From positions 1-20,660 of the forward strand of contig JAGCAV010000196.1 of assembly GCA_017652545.1 (NCBI GenBank): a stretch of DNA of 20,660 nt, written 5' to 3'. The notes beneath the pieces were generated by a model that made no database searches, was not told the origin of the DNA, and saw only the letters and a program-made list of their open reading frames with translations. The first letter of the stretch is position 1; the number at the start of each line of letters is the position of its first letter. This DNA is from Lachnospiraceae bacterium (lineage in GTDB: Bacteria > Bacillota_A > Clostridia > Lachnospirales > Lachnospiraceae). This document shows, piece after piece, positions 14,696-20,660 of this stretch. A program made the translations under genes and the position numbers.

Positions 14696-15652
14696 TCAGC
14701 CGAGAGGCTCCGTGGGGAACTGATACCGGCAGAACTTCCAGTACGGCTCGTTGACCCGGTTCGTATATGCTTCCATATCCACGTTCCGCCAGTCATAGAA
14801 CCCTTCCCCGTCTTTCAGGCCGCCTTTCCCGCTCTCCAGCTTTTCCAGAATGGCAGCGGGCGTCTCTTTCGCATTTGAGAGCAGCGGGAAAAGCAGGGCG
14901 CTGTTTCTTGCATCCAGGTCCAGACCTGCCGCGTCAAAATGCTCAAAGATCCCGATGGAAGTATACCGCGGGCAGAAGCTGTAGTTCAGGGCTGTATCAA
15001 TATCCCGGTAGTCGCATATGCCCTGTTCCACGAGGGCCATGGCTTCCCGGAACAGCGCAAACTGAAGCCGGTTCCCGATAAAACCGGGTGTCGCCTTTTT
15101 CAGAACGACCGGTTTTCTGCCAAGGTCTTCCAGCACCTTTACGACGAGTCCGATCACGCCGGGGCCTGTCTTTTCACATCCGCAAAGCTCCACATAGGGA
15201 ACCATATGGACCGGGTTAAACGGATGCGCCACAACGATCCGGTCAGCGTACGTTTTTTCGTCAAGTCCGTCGGTCAGCATCTGCGGCGTGAGGGCGGAGG
15301 TGCATGAAGCAATAAACGAGACATCCGGGCATGCCTTCGCAAGCTCTTTGTATACGCTCTGCTTCACAAGAGGATCTTCCGTTACGGCTTCAAAGAACTG
15401 CCGCACGTCCCGCAGGTCGGCGTAATCCTCCGTCACGGTGAGGTATGTCCCGCAGATCTTCACCTGCTCCAAAGTCGCTTCCCCGTGTCCCACCAGCTTA
15501 TCCCAGTGCTTCTTTACATTGTCCAGAAAGCGGTTCCTGCTCTTTTCGCTGCGTACGAGCACCTTTGTCGGGTACCCGTTTCCCGTTGTCAGCACCGCCA
15601 GCGAGGAGGCGATCATCCCGCTTCCGATAATTCCTATGCTTTCTTTCATCAT
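14696..15652 (-). CDS. 3-hydroxyacyl-CoA dehydrogenase family protein, L-gulonate 3-dehydrogenase-like
   Basis: This 318-residue protein has an N-terminal NAD-binding motif GIIGSGMIASSLA (7-19) and the 3HCDH C-terminal domain. Catalytic-type residues are S116/S119 (IASCTSAL, where the common form is ASNTS), H143 and E155 (HPFNPVHMVPYVELCG), and N194 (PGFIGNRLQ). The family includes beta-oxidation dehydrogenases and lambda-crystallin/L-gulonate 3-dehydrogenases. The HPxNPxxxxPxVEL pattern and the absence of any CoA-pathway neighbours favour the sugar-acid type. The C-terminal KGGLKDGEGFYDW is a normal family ending. It is the first gene of the minus-strand cluster. The ribosome site is AGGAGA, about 10 nt before the ATG ending at 15652; the ATG at 15649 is nearly equal. 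Reaction inferred: NAD oxidation at C3 of an aldonate. Confidence 0.82.
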   Translation of the reverse strand: MMKESIGIIGSGMIASSLAVLTTGNGYPTKVLVRSEKSRNRFLDNVKKHWDKLVGHGEATLEQVKICGTYLTVTEDYADLRDVRQFFEAVTEDPLVKQSVYKELAKACPDVSFIASCTSALTPQMLTDGLDEKTYADRIVVAHPFNPVHMVPYVELCGCEKTGPGVIGLVVKVLEDLGRKPVVLKKATPGFIGNRLQFALFREAMALVEQGICDYRDIDTALNYSFCPRYTSIGIFEHFDAAGLDLDARNSALLFPLLSNAKETPAAILEKLESGKGGLKDGEGFYDWRNVDMEAYTNRVNEPYWKFCRYQFPTEPLG

Positions 15653-15704
15653 GGTCTTCCGATCTCCTTTTGAAATGACTTCTCCGCAGGTTCTGAACAG
15701 TTTT

Positions 15705-15734
15705 ATTATACTCTATACATCTGCCGAAAAACAA
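15705..15734 (-). promoter_or_regulatory. Promoter of the minus-strand sugar-acid cluster
   Basis: On the minus strand, TTGTTT (15734-15729), an 18-bp spacer and a perfect TATAAT (15710-15705) precede the 3HCDH-like gene. Transcription would start near 15698, giving a leader of about 45 nt. The -35 box is poor, which suits an activated or moderate promoter. Confidence 0.65.
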
Positions 15735-15759
15735 TCTCTCATACGATAATGACACGCTT

Positions 15760-15772
15760 TTCAGAAGCTGAA
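15760..15772. repeat. Short inverted repeat between divergent promoters
   Basis: TTCAG-AAG-CTGAA (15760-15772) lies between the leftward cluster promoter and the rightward promoter at 15801. The GCTTT(T)CAG words resemble the palindrome in the larA-like promoter (11658-11670), so both could be sites for one regulator. The similarity is weak. Confidence 0.3.
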
Positions 15773-15800
15773 TACAGAATACCTGGGATAAACTTTTTGA

Positions 15801-15829
15801 TTGCACACGGCCGGTGAATTGGATATGAT
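15801..15829 (+). promoter_or_regulatory. Promoter of the acidic protein/YbaK-like unit
   Basis: TTGCAC (15801-15806), a 17-bp spacer and TATGAT (15824-15829) form a good sigma-A promoter. Transcription would start about 15836, so the leader is roughly 43 nt. This excludes any longer N-terminal form of the next protein. Confidence 0.75.
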
Positions 15830-15878
15830 GAACTTGCTTTACCAGCCTGATGTGGTGGATCAAAAGGAGGACCGGTAC

Positions 15879-16121
15879 ATGACGATCGATATGCCCGCTT
15901 TTGCAACGACTGAAGAAAAGCTTCTGGAACTGACGGATACCCTGGAGACGATCAAAAATCTTCTAGGAGAGATCGCTGACGACATGGATCAGGACGGGAA
16001 AGACACCGTCAGCCTGGACGAGGCCATGGAAGCGCTTGATGACGCGATCGACGCCATCGGCGATGCCGTGGATAAGCTGGAAGAGGAAGAATTTGAACTG
16101 GACGAGGAAGGAATCGAATAA
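15879..16121 (+). CDS. Small acidic protein of unknown function
   Basis: This 80-residue, very acidic protein is probably helical almost throughout: residues 11-40 and 44-72 both look like amphipathic helices (EEKLLELTDTLETIKNLL; LDEAMEALDDAIDAIGDAVDKL), joined by DMDQDGKDTVS. It may be a helical hairpin or coiled coil. There is no membrane segment and no family I can name. The DMDQDGKD loop recalls an EF-hand-like Asp pattern, but it is too short to claim calcium binding. The ATG at 15879 has AGGAGG 8 nt upstream and lies just after a good promoter. The YbaK-like gene begins 2 bp after its stop, so the two are translated together. Confidence 0.75.
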   Translation: MTIDMPAFATTEEKLLELTDTLETIKNLLGEIADDMDQDGKDTVSLDEAMEALDDAIDAIGDAVDKLEEEEFELDEEGIE

Positions 16122-16123
16122 AA

Positions 16124-16600
16124 ATGTCTCTTGAAAAAGTGAAAGCGCACCTGGAAGCCAAAGGATACGCGGACAGGATCATCATCCCCGAGCACAGCAG
16201 CGCCACAGTTGAGGAAGCGGCGCAGGCTCTTGGCTGTAAACCCGGCATGATCGCAAAGACCCTGTCTTTTTTGCAGGATGGAAACCCCGTCCTTATCCTG
16301 GCTGAAGGAACGGCAAGGATCGACAACCAGAAATACAAGGCCCGCTTCGGGGTCAAGGCGAAGATGATCCCTGCCGCACAGGTGGAACCTCTCATCGGAC
16401 ACGATATCGGCGGCGTCTGCCCCTTCGGGATCAACGAGGGCGTTGCCGTTTTCCTTGACGAAAGCCTGAAACTGCATGACACCGTCTATCCGGCAGCCGG
16501 AACCGATCACAGCGCCGTCAGACTGTCGATCAGGGATCTTGAAATATGCAGCGATTACCGGGAATGGGTCGATGTCTGCCGGCTCCCGGCTCAGGAATGA
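16124..16600 (+). CDS. YbaK/EbsC-family aminoacyl-tRNA deacylase
   Basis: This 158-residue protein of the YbaK/ProX superfamily removes wrongly attached amino acids from tRNA in trans. The key Lys is K45 in GMIAKTLSF, and other family sequences are NPVLILAEGTARIDNQKYKARFG, GHDIGGVCPFGI, VFLDESLKLHDTVYPAAGTDHSAVRLS. The GGVCPFG segment is typical of YbaK-like rather than ProX-like members. The length is normal for a stand-alone cytoplasmic deacylase. The tRNA substrate (Cys-tRNAPro or another) cannot be judged from sequence. The start is 2 bp after the acidic protein stop. The ribosome site GGAAGGA lies rather far upstream, which suggests coupling to the gene before it. Confidence 0.9.
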   Translation: MSLEKVKAHLEAKGYADRIIIPEHSSATVEEAAQALGCKPGMIAKTLSFLQDGNPVLILAEGTARIDNQKYKARFGVKAKMIPAAQVEPLIGHDIGGVCPFGINEGVAVFLDESLKLHDTVYPAAGTDHSAVRLSIRDLEICSDYREWVDVCRLPAQE

Positions 16601-16671
16601 GCAGATCCCGGATCAAACAGGAGCAGATGCGGATACCAAACAGAATAAGAAAGGCATAATAAGGCATTGTT

Positions 16672-17238
16672 ATGAAGCATCGTCTGAAGATCGTGGTCAA
16701 CGCGCCGGTGGTGATCGGCTTTGTGACCCTTATGTTTATCGCAACGCTGTCAGGGATCCTGACCGGCGGCTCCAGCACACGGCTGCTGTTTAAAACCTGG
16801 CACTCTTCCCTGCTGTCACCTCTCACATATCTTCGCTTTTTCACACATGTGCTCGGCCATACCGGCTGGTCCCATTTTATGGGGAACGCGTCCTACATCC
16901 TTCTGCTGGGACCGATGATGGAGGAAAAATACGGCTCCGTCTCTCTTTTGAAAGTGATCGTGATCACAGCGGTGATCACGGGTGTCATCAAGTATATTTT
17001 CTTCCCGGGCGTGGCTCTTTGCGGCGCCAGCGGCGTCGTCTTCGCGTTCATCGTCCTGACTTCCTTCACCGGTTTCGGCGCGGGGGAGATCCCGCTTTCG
17101 TTTATCCTGATCGCCATTATCTTTATCGGCCAGCAGGTGTATGAAGGCGCTTTCGTCCGGGACGACATCTCCCAGCTGTCCCATATCGCGGGCGGAATCA
17201 TCGGTGCCGTGATCGGATACAAGTGGAACAGAAAGTAA
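16672..17238 (+). CDS. Rhomboid-family intramembrane serine protease
   Basis: This 188-residue membrane protein has about six hydrophobic helices. The catalytic dyad is S120 in ALCGASGVVFA (the GxSG motif) and H171 in QLSHIAGGIIGAVIGY. The HxxxN oxyanion motif is HFMGN (68-72) after the L1 loop part FFTHVLGHTGW. This is the compact six-helix bacterial form without extra domains. Rhomboids cut single-pass membrane proteins inside the membrane; the substrate here is unknown. The start ATG 16672 has AAGG 7 nt upstream. The gene is 71 bp after the YbaK-like gene with no terminator between, so it may be on the same transcript. The 49-bp gap after it leads directly to the Memo/AMMECR1 gene. Confidence 0.93.
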   Translation: MKHRLKIVVNAPVVIGFVTLMFIATLSGILTGGSSTRLLFKTWHSSLLSPLTYLRFFTHVLGHTGWSHFMGNASYILLLGPMMEEKYGSVSLLKVIVITAVITGVIKYIFFPGVALCGASGVVFAFIVLTSFTGFGAGEIPLSFILIAIIFIGQQVYEGAFVRDDISQLSHIAGGIIGAVIGYKWNRK

Positions 17239-17287
17239 GCGGATCCTGTTACGTTACGTTAACCCGTATCCCGGAAAGGAGGGACTC

Positions 17288-18673
17288 ATGCCCATTCTGG
17301 CTGCATTTATGGTACCGCATCCCCCGATGATCGTGCCGGACATCGGACGCGGAAGCGAAGCACAGATCACGGAAACGATCCGTGCGTATGAGCAGGTCGC
17401 GGACGAGATTGCCGCCCTCAGACCGGAAACGATCATCATTGCCAGTCCCCATGCCACCCTGTATTCGGACTATTTTCACATCTCTCCCGGCCGCAGGGCA
17501 AAGGGATCCTTTTCGGATTTCCGGGCTCCGCAGGTCCGTTTTGAGGAAGCCTATGACGAGGAACTGGTCGATCAGATCTGTCTTCTCGCCACACGGGCTC
17601 ATTTCCCTGCCGGAACACTGGGTGAGCGCGCACCGAAGCTGGATCACGGAACCATGGTTCCGCTCTGGTTCATCCGCAACAAATACACCGGCGGAAAGAT
17701 CGTGCGCACCGGTCTTTCCGGACTTCCCCTGACGGATCACTACGCGTTCGGAAAAATGATCCGGGATGCCGTGGAACAGACAGGAAGACGGGCCGTTCTG
17801 ATCGGCAGCGGAGACCTGTCTCACAAACTCCAGACATACGGTCCCTACGGCTTTGCCCCGGAAGGACCGGTCTATGACGAGCGCATTATGGATGTGTGCG
17901 GACGCGCCGCATTCGGCGAGCTGTTCTCATTTGACGAAGTGTTCTGCGAGAAGGCGGCGGAATGCGGACACCGGTCTTTCGTGATCATGGCCGGCGCCCT
18001 GGACGGTATGGCTGTCAGGGCTTCCCGCCTCTCCCATCAGGACGTGACCGGCGTCGGATATGGAATCTGCACCTTCTATCCGGGGGAAAAGGATGAAAGC
18101 AGGCATTTCCTGGATGCATACCTTGAAGGGCTGCGTCAGCAGGTATCTGAAAAAGCCCTGCAGGCGGATCCCTATGTCCGTCTCGCCCGACGTTCACTGG
18201 AGTTTCACATCCGCACCGGAAAGACGCTCAGCATCCCGGAGGACCTTCCGGAAGAGATGCTGAAAATGCGTGCCGGCACATTCGTATCGATCCATAAGCA
18301 TGGAAAACTGCGGGGCTGTATCGGCACCATCGAACCGACGGCGCAGAATGTGGCGCTTGAGATCATCCGGAACGCCGTAAGCGCCTCCACCCGGGATCCG
18401 CGGTTTGATCCGATCACCCCGGATGAACTGCCATGGCTGGAGATCAATGTCGATGTTCTCGGAAAGCCGGAAAAGATCGCTTCCGTTGCGGAGCTGGACG
18501 TGAAACGCTACGGCGTGATCGTCAGCTGCGGATACAGACGCGGCCTGCTGCTTCCCGACCTGGAGGGTGTGGATACACCCGCTCAGCAGGTGTCCATCGC
18601 CATGCAGAAGGGAGGGATCCGTGAAAATGAATCCTATACCCTGGAGCGTTTCGAAGTGATCCGGCACACATGA
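17288..18673 (+). CDS. Fused Memo-like (LigB-type) and AMMECR1 protein of the AmmeMemoRadiSam system
   Basis: This 461-residue protein joins two parts of the AmmeMemoRadiSam system that are often separate. Residues about 1-270 form a Memo/class III extradiol dioxygenase-like domain with metal-type residues H11 (VPHPP), H55 (SPHATLYSDYF), H120 (LDHGTMVPL) and H179 (GSGDLSHKL), plus CGHRSF at 226-231. Residues about 285-461 form the AMMECR1 domain with FVSIHKHGKLRGCIGTIEP; LRGCIG is the invariant signature. The related human proteins MEMO1 and AMMECR1 are known, but the bacterial reaction is not established to my knowledge. No oxygen is likely to be present in this anaerobe, so dioxygenase activity is unlikely. 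AAGGAGG precedes the ATG. The radical SAM partner lies 55 bp downstream. Confidence 0.93.
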   Translation: MPILAAFMVPHPPMIVPDIGRGSEAQITETIRAYEQVADEIAALRPETIIIASPHATLYSDYFHISPGRRAKGSFSDFRAPQVRFEEAYDEELVDQICLLATRAHFPAGTLGERAPKLDHGTMVPLWFIRNKYTGGKIVRTGLSGLPLTDHYAFGKMIRDAVEQTGRRAVLIGSGDLSHKLQTYGPYGFAPEGPVYDERIMDVCGRAAFGELFSFDEVFCEKAAECGHRSFVIMAGALDGMAVRASRLSHQDVTGVGYGICTFYPGEKDESRHFLDAYLEGLRQQVSEKALQADPYVRLARRSLEFHIRTGKTLSIPEDLPEEMLKMRAGTFVSIHKHGKLRGCIGTIEPTAQNVALEIIRNAVSASTRDPRFDPITPDELPWLEINVDVLGKPEKIASVAELDVKRYGVIVSCGYRRGLLLPDLEGVDTPAQQVSIAMQKGGIRENESYTLERFEVIRHT

Positions 18674-18728
18674 AACCAAAGGCTGCCGTTTCAGGCATGG
18701 CTGTTTTCTGACAGGAATGAGGTGCGTC

Positions 18729-19589
18729 ATGGCCAGATGTGAAGTCTGTTTCAGACACTGCGACATCCCGGAAGGCGGGCTTGGCTTCTGCGGAGCCAGG
18801 ACCTGTGCCGGGGGACGGGTGCTCGCTGCGAACTACGGAAAAATCACTTCTCTTGCATTGGATCCCATCGAGAAAAAACCCTTAAACCGCTTCTTCCCCG
18901 GAAGCATGATCCTGTCTGTCGGAAGCTACGGCTGCAACCTGCGCTGCCCCTTCTGCCAGAATCATGAGATTTCCTGGTCGGAACAGGCCATGCGGTTTTC
19001 AAGGGAAGCGGATGAAATCTCCCCCGAATCGCTGGCGGAGACAGCGGCGTTCTATCAGAAGCGGGGAAACATCGGCGTTGCTTTTACCTACAACGAGCCC
19101 CTGATCGGATATGAGTATGTATCAGACACAGCCAGGCTGGTCCGTGCGATGGGCATGAAAACCGTCCTGGTCACGAACGGGACCGCATCGCTTCCGGTTC
19201 TGGAAGCGCTCGGTCCTTTTATCGACGCCATGAACATCGACCTGAAGGGATTCTCGGACAGATATTACCGGGATGTGCTGAAAGGAAGCCGGCAGATGGT
19301 CATGGATTTCATCTCCCGGGCTGTGCAGCTGTGTCATGTTGAGCTGACGACCCTGATCGTTCCCGGCGAAAATGACACGGATGCGGAGATGGAAGAGCTG
19401 AGCCGGTGGATCGCGGGCCTGACAGACGGGGAAGGCCATGTGATCGGACAGGACATCCCCCTGCACATTTCCCGCTTTTTCCCGCGTTTCCGCATGCAGG
19501 ACAGACCTGCGACGGATGTGGGCCTTGTCTACCATCTGGCGAAGGTCGCCCGAAAGAATCTGCGTTACGTATACACGGGAAACTGTTGA
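18729..19589 (+). CDS. amrS: AmmeMemoRadiSam system radical SAM enzyme
   Basis: This 286-residue radical SAM protein carries the 4Fe-4S motif GCNLRCPFC with Cys 69, 73 and 76, and binds S-adenosylmethionine to form a 5'-deoxyadenosyl radical. The N-terminus has five extra Cys (4, 7, 11, 21, 26: CEVCFRHC and GFCGARTC) that probably bind a metal, as is usual for this family. Further signs are YGKITSLALDPIEKKPLNRFFPGS and VAFTYNEPLIGYEYV. It belongs to the group related to pyruvate formate-lyase activating enzymes and always travels with Memo and AMMECR1 domains, here the gene directly upstream. The start at ATG 18729 is preferred over 18717 because GAGGTG lies before it and the family begins near M-x-x-CEVC. 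The target is unknown; a protein or peptide modification is possible. Confidence 0.93.
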   Translation: MARCEVCFRHCDIPEGGLGFCGARTCAGGRVLAANYGKITSLALDPIEKKPLNRFFPGSMILSVGSYGCNLRCPFCQNHEISWSEQAMRFSREADEISPESLAETAAFYQKRGNIGVAFTYNEPLIGYEYVSDTARLVRAMGMKTVLVTNGTASLPVLEALGPFIDAMNIDLKGFSDRYYRDVLKGSRQMVMDFISRAVQLCHVELTTLIVPGENDTDAEMEELSRWIAGLTDGEGHVIGQDIPLHISRFFPRFRMQDRPATDVGLVYHLAKVARKNLRYVYTGNC

Positions 19590-19635
19590 TCAGGTGTTCA
19601 TTTCATTAACAAGTCAGGATTATCAGGATTACAAG

Positions 19636-20196
19636 ATGAATGATCAGGAGATTGTCAGGTTATACTTTGACCGGGATCAGCAGGCGATCAGCGAAACAGG
19701 CCGGAAATACGGGTCTTACTGCTACATGATTGCCTGGAACATCCTGTATAACCGTGAAGATTCGGAAGAATGTGTCAATGACACCTATATGGATACATGG
19801 AATGCCATTCCCCCTGCCCGCCCTCTGAACCTGAAAGCGTTTGTGGGAAAGATCACCCGGAACAATGCGCTCAACCGGTATGAGAAAGCGCACGCCGGTA
19901 AAAGAGGCGGCGGGGAGACCCCGCTCTGTCTCGACGAGCTTTCCGAATGCGTTTCCGGAGAGGACGAGATAAAAAACCTGGAAGATTATGAGCATCTGGT
20001 AACCTGCCTCAATCAGTTCCTGTCTTTATTAAAGAAGGATCAGCGGATCATTTTTGTGAGGAGATACTGGTATCAGAGTTCCATACAGGAGATATCCCGG
20101 GATTACGGTATGTCGGAAAGCAAAGTGAAGGTCACTTTATCGAGACTCCGTTCGCGGCTGAAAGCATATCTGGAGAAAGAAGGTGTTCATGTATGA
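19636..20196 (+). CDS. ECF-type RNA polymerase sigma factor
   Basis: This 186-residue protein of the sigma-70 family has only regions 2 and 4. Region 2 (about 5-80) has FDRDQQAISETGRKYGSYCY, NREDSEECVNDTYMDTWNAIP and LKAFVGKITRNNALNRY. Region 4 (about 125-180) has LSLLKKDQRIIFVRRYWYQ and the helix-turn-helix IQEISRDYGMSESKVKVTLSRLRSRLKAYL. It directs RNA polymerase to its own set of promoters, probably in response to a cell-envelope signal. ATG 19636 is preceded by AGGA with 7-nt spacing; the open frame upstream overlaps the radical SAM gene and is not used. The stop overlaps the next gene's ATG by 4 nt (ATGA), the usual sigma/anti-sigma arrangement. Target promoters were not found in the window. 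Confidence 0.93.
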   Translation: MNDQEIVRLYFDRDQQAISETGRKYGSYCYMIAWNILYNREDSEECVNDTYMDTWNAIPPARPLNLKAFVGKITRNNALNRYEKAHAGKRGGGETPLCLDELSECVSGEDEIKNLEDYEHLVTCLNQFLSLLKKDQRIIFVRRYWYQSSIQEISRDYGMSESKVKVTLSRLRSRLKAYLEKEGVHV

Positions 20197-20660
20197 CCGA
20201 CAGGGACCTGCAAAAAGCCATGTCAGATATCAGAGACGACTTCATCCTTGAAGCGTCTCCGGACCAGGTCGGCGCAAAACCGGTTCCCATATGGCGCCGG
20301 CACAGTTTCCGCGTCGTCTCAGGGCTAGCCGCCGCATGCCTTGTTCTTGTGATCGGTATCAACACCTTCCTGATCAGGCATCCCGAGAGCGGAAAAACAT
20401 CGGTACCCGTCACGGATATGGACACTGTTTCCGACCATTTCGAGGAAAAAGCCCAGGAAGACGTGCCCCTGAACTCGTATGAAGCGCCGGCTGCCCCTGA
20501 TTCTGCTTCACCGAATGCCGGTGCCGGTATGGATATTTCTTCACCGAATGTCGAAATGGAAATGGCTTCACCCGATGCCGATGCCGAAATGGAGATCGCT
20601 TACGAGTCGGAGGAAGCTTTGTCAGAAGCCGCCTCTGAGGCGGAGAGCGAAACAGAAATA
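20193..20660 (+). CDS. Membrane-anchored putative anti-sigma factor (3' end outside window)
   Basis: This frame runs open from ATG 20193 to the window edge, giving 156 codons without a stop. Residues 1-39 are a cytoplasmic segment (TDRDLQKAMSDIRDDFILEASP) likely to bind the sigma factor. One membrane helix follows at about 43-64 (VVSGLAAACLVLVIGINTFLI), preceded by RRH, which suggests N-in topology. The outer part is rich in Ser, Pro, Ala and acidic residues, with imperfect repeats of the type SPNVEMEMA. Translation is coupled to the sigma gene by the ATGA overlap, with GGTGTTCATGT upstream. There is no ZAS zinc motif in the visible part. The role is inferred from position and topology; the C-terminal sensor part is not visible. 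Confidence 0.8.
   Translation, partial: MTDRDLQKAMSDIRDDFILEASPDQVGAKPVPIWRRHSFRVVSGLAAACLVLVIGINTFLIRHPESGKTSVPVTDMDTVSDHFEEKAQEDVPLNSYEAPAAPDSASPNAGAGMDISSPNVEMEMASPDADAEMEIAYESEEALSEAASEAESETEI
20505..20597 (+). repeat. Imperfect tandem coding repeats in the anti-sigma protein
   Basis: Three units of 33, 27 and 33 bp (starting 20505, 20538 and 20565) encode ASPNAGAGMDI, SSPNVEMEM and ASPDADAEMEI. They lie in the predicted extracytoplasmic stalk and keep the reading frame. Confidence 0.75.

Noticed and set aside
15801..15878. A longer form of the small acidic protein starting at 15801.
   Set aside because: That start codon is part of the -35 box of the predicted promoter, so it would not be on the mRNA.
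17249..17264. A repeated TTACG/GTTAAC stretch before the Memo/AMMECR1 gene.
   Set aside because: It is short and imperfect, with no promoter boxes at proper spacing; most likely chance.
20505..20597. Tandem repeats considered as a possible CRISPR or VNTR array.
   Set aside because: The units are in-frame coding repeats of different length without spacers. No CRISPR array or cas gene is present in the window.

Overview
The window looks like a chromosomal segment from a GC-rich member of the Clostridia, most likely a Lachnospiraceae-type gut or rumen anaerobe. This rests on strong AGGAGG ribosome sites, sigma-A type promoters, a lysine/alanine-rich protein with a DUF6465-like C-terminal domain, an AmmeMemoRadiSam pair, and plant sugar metabolism (a GH51 arabinofuranosidase and a sugar-acid-like operon). 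No phage, insertion sequence, CRISPR array, tRNA or rRNA was seen. No stretch over 300 bases lacks a gene.

Left part (1-3,400): the 3' end of a GH51 alpha-L-arabinofuranosidase, then a separately promoted Lys/Ala-rich protein with three 12-residue repeats. A convergent gene on the minus strand encodes a putative PD-(D/E)XK nuclease-like plus DUF2075-like helicase/ATPase. The last two meet at a shared hairpin terminator.

Middle-left (3,430-7,190): a five-gene plus-strand operon from one promoter. It encodes an M20 amidohydrolase, an HD-domain hydrolase, a ThpR-like 2',3'-cyclic phosphodiesterase, an unknown 164-residue protein, and an orphan response regulator with a SARP/OmpR-like winged-helix output domain. 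It ends at a perfect bidirectional terminator. Each convergent gene end at this terminator carries its own short tandem duplication.

Centre (7,216-15,652): a minus-strand cluster that is the most interesting part of the window. In transcription order it encodes a 3-hydroxyacyl-CoA dehydrogenase/L-gulonate 3-dehydrogenase-like protein, a zinc dehydrogenase resembling L-galactonate/L-gulonate 5-dehydrogenases, an SDR, a second SDR resembling D-mannonate oxidoreductase (YjmF/UxuB type), a LarA-like nickel racemase/epimerase homolog, and a complete TRAP transporter (DctP, DctQ, DctM). I infer uptake and stepwise epimerisation/oxidation of an aldonic or other hydroxy acid, feeding D-fructuronate/D-mannonate. 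The substrate is unknown. The cluster has at least two promoters (upstream of 15,652 and of 11,591), palindromes near transcription starts, and hairpins at several gene junctions.

Right part (15,800-20,660): plus-strand genes for an 80-residue acidic protein, a YbaK/EbsC-type deacylase, a rhomboid protease, a fused Memo-like/AMMECR1 protein, and its partner radical SAM enzyme. These are followed by an ECF-type sigma factor that overlaps by 4 nt a membrane-anchored putative anti-sigma protein, which runs off the end of the window.
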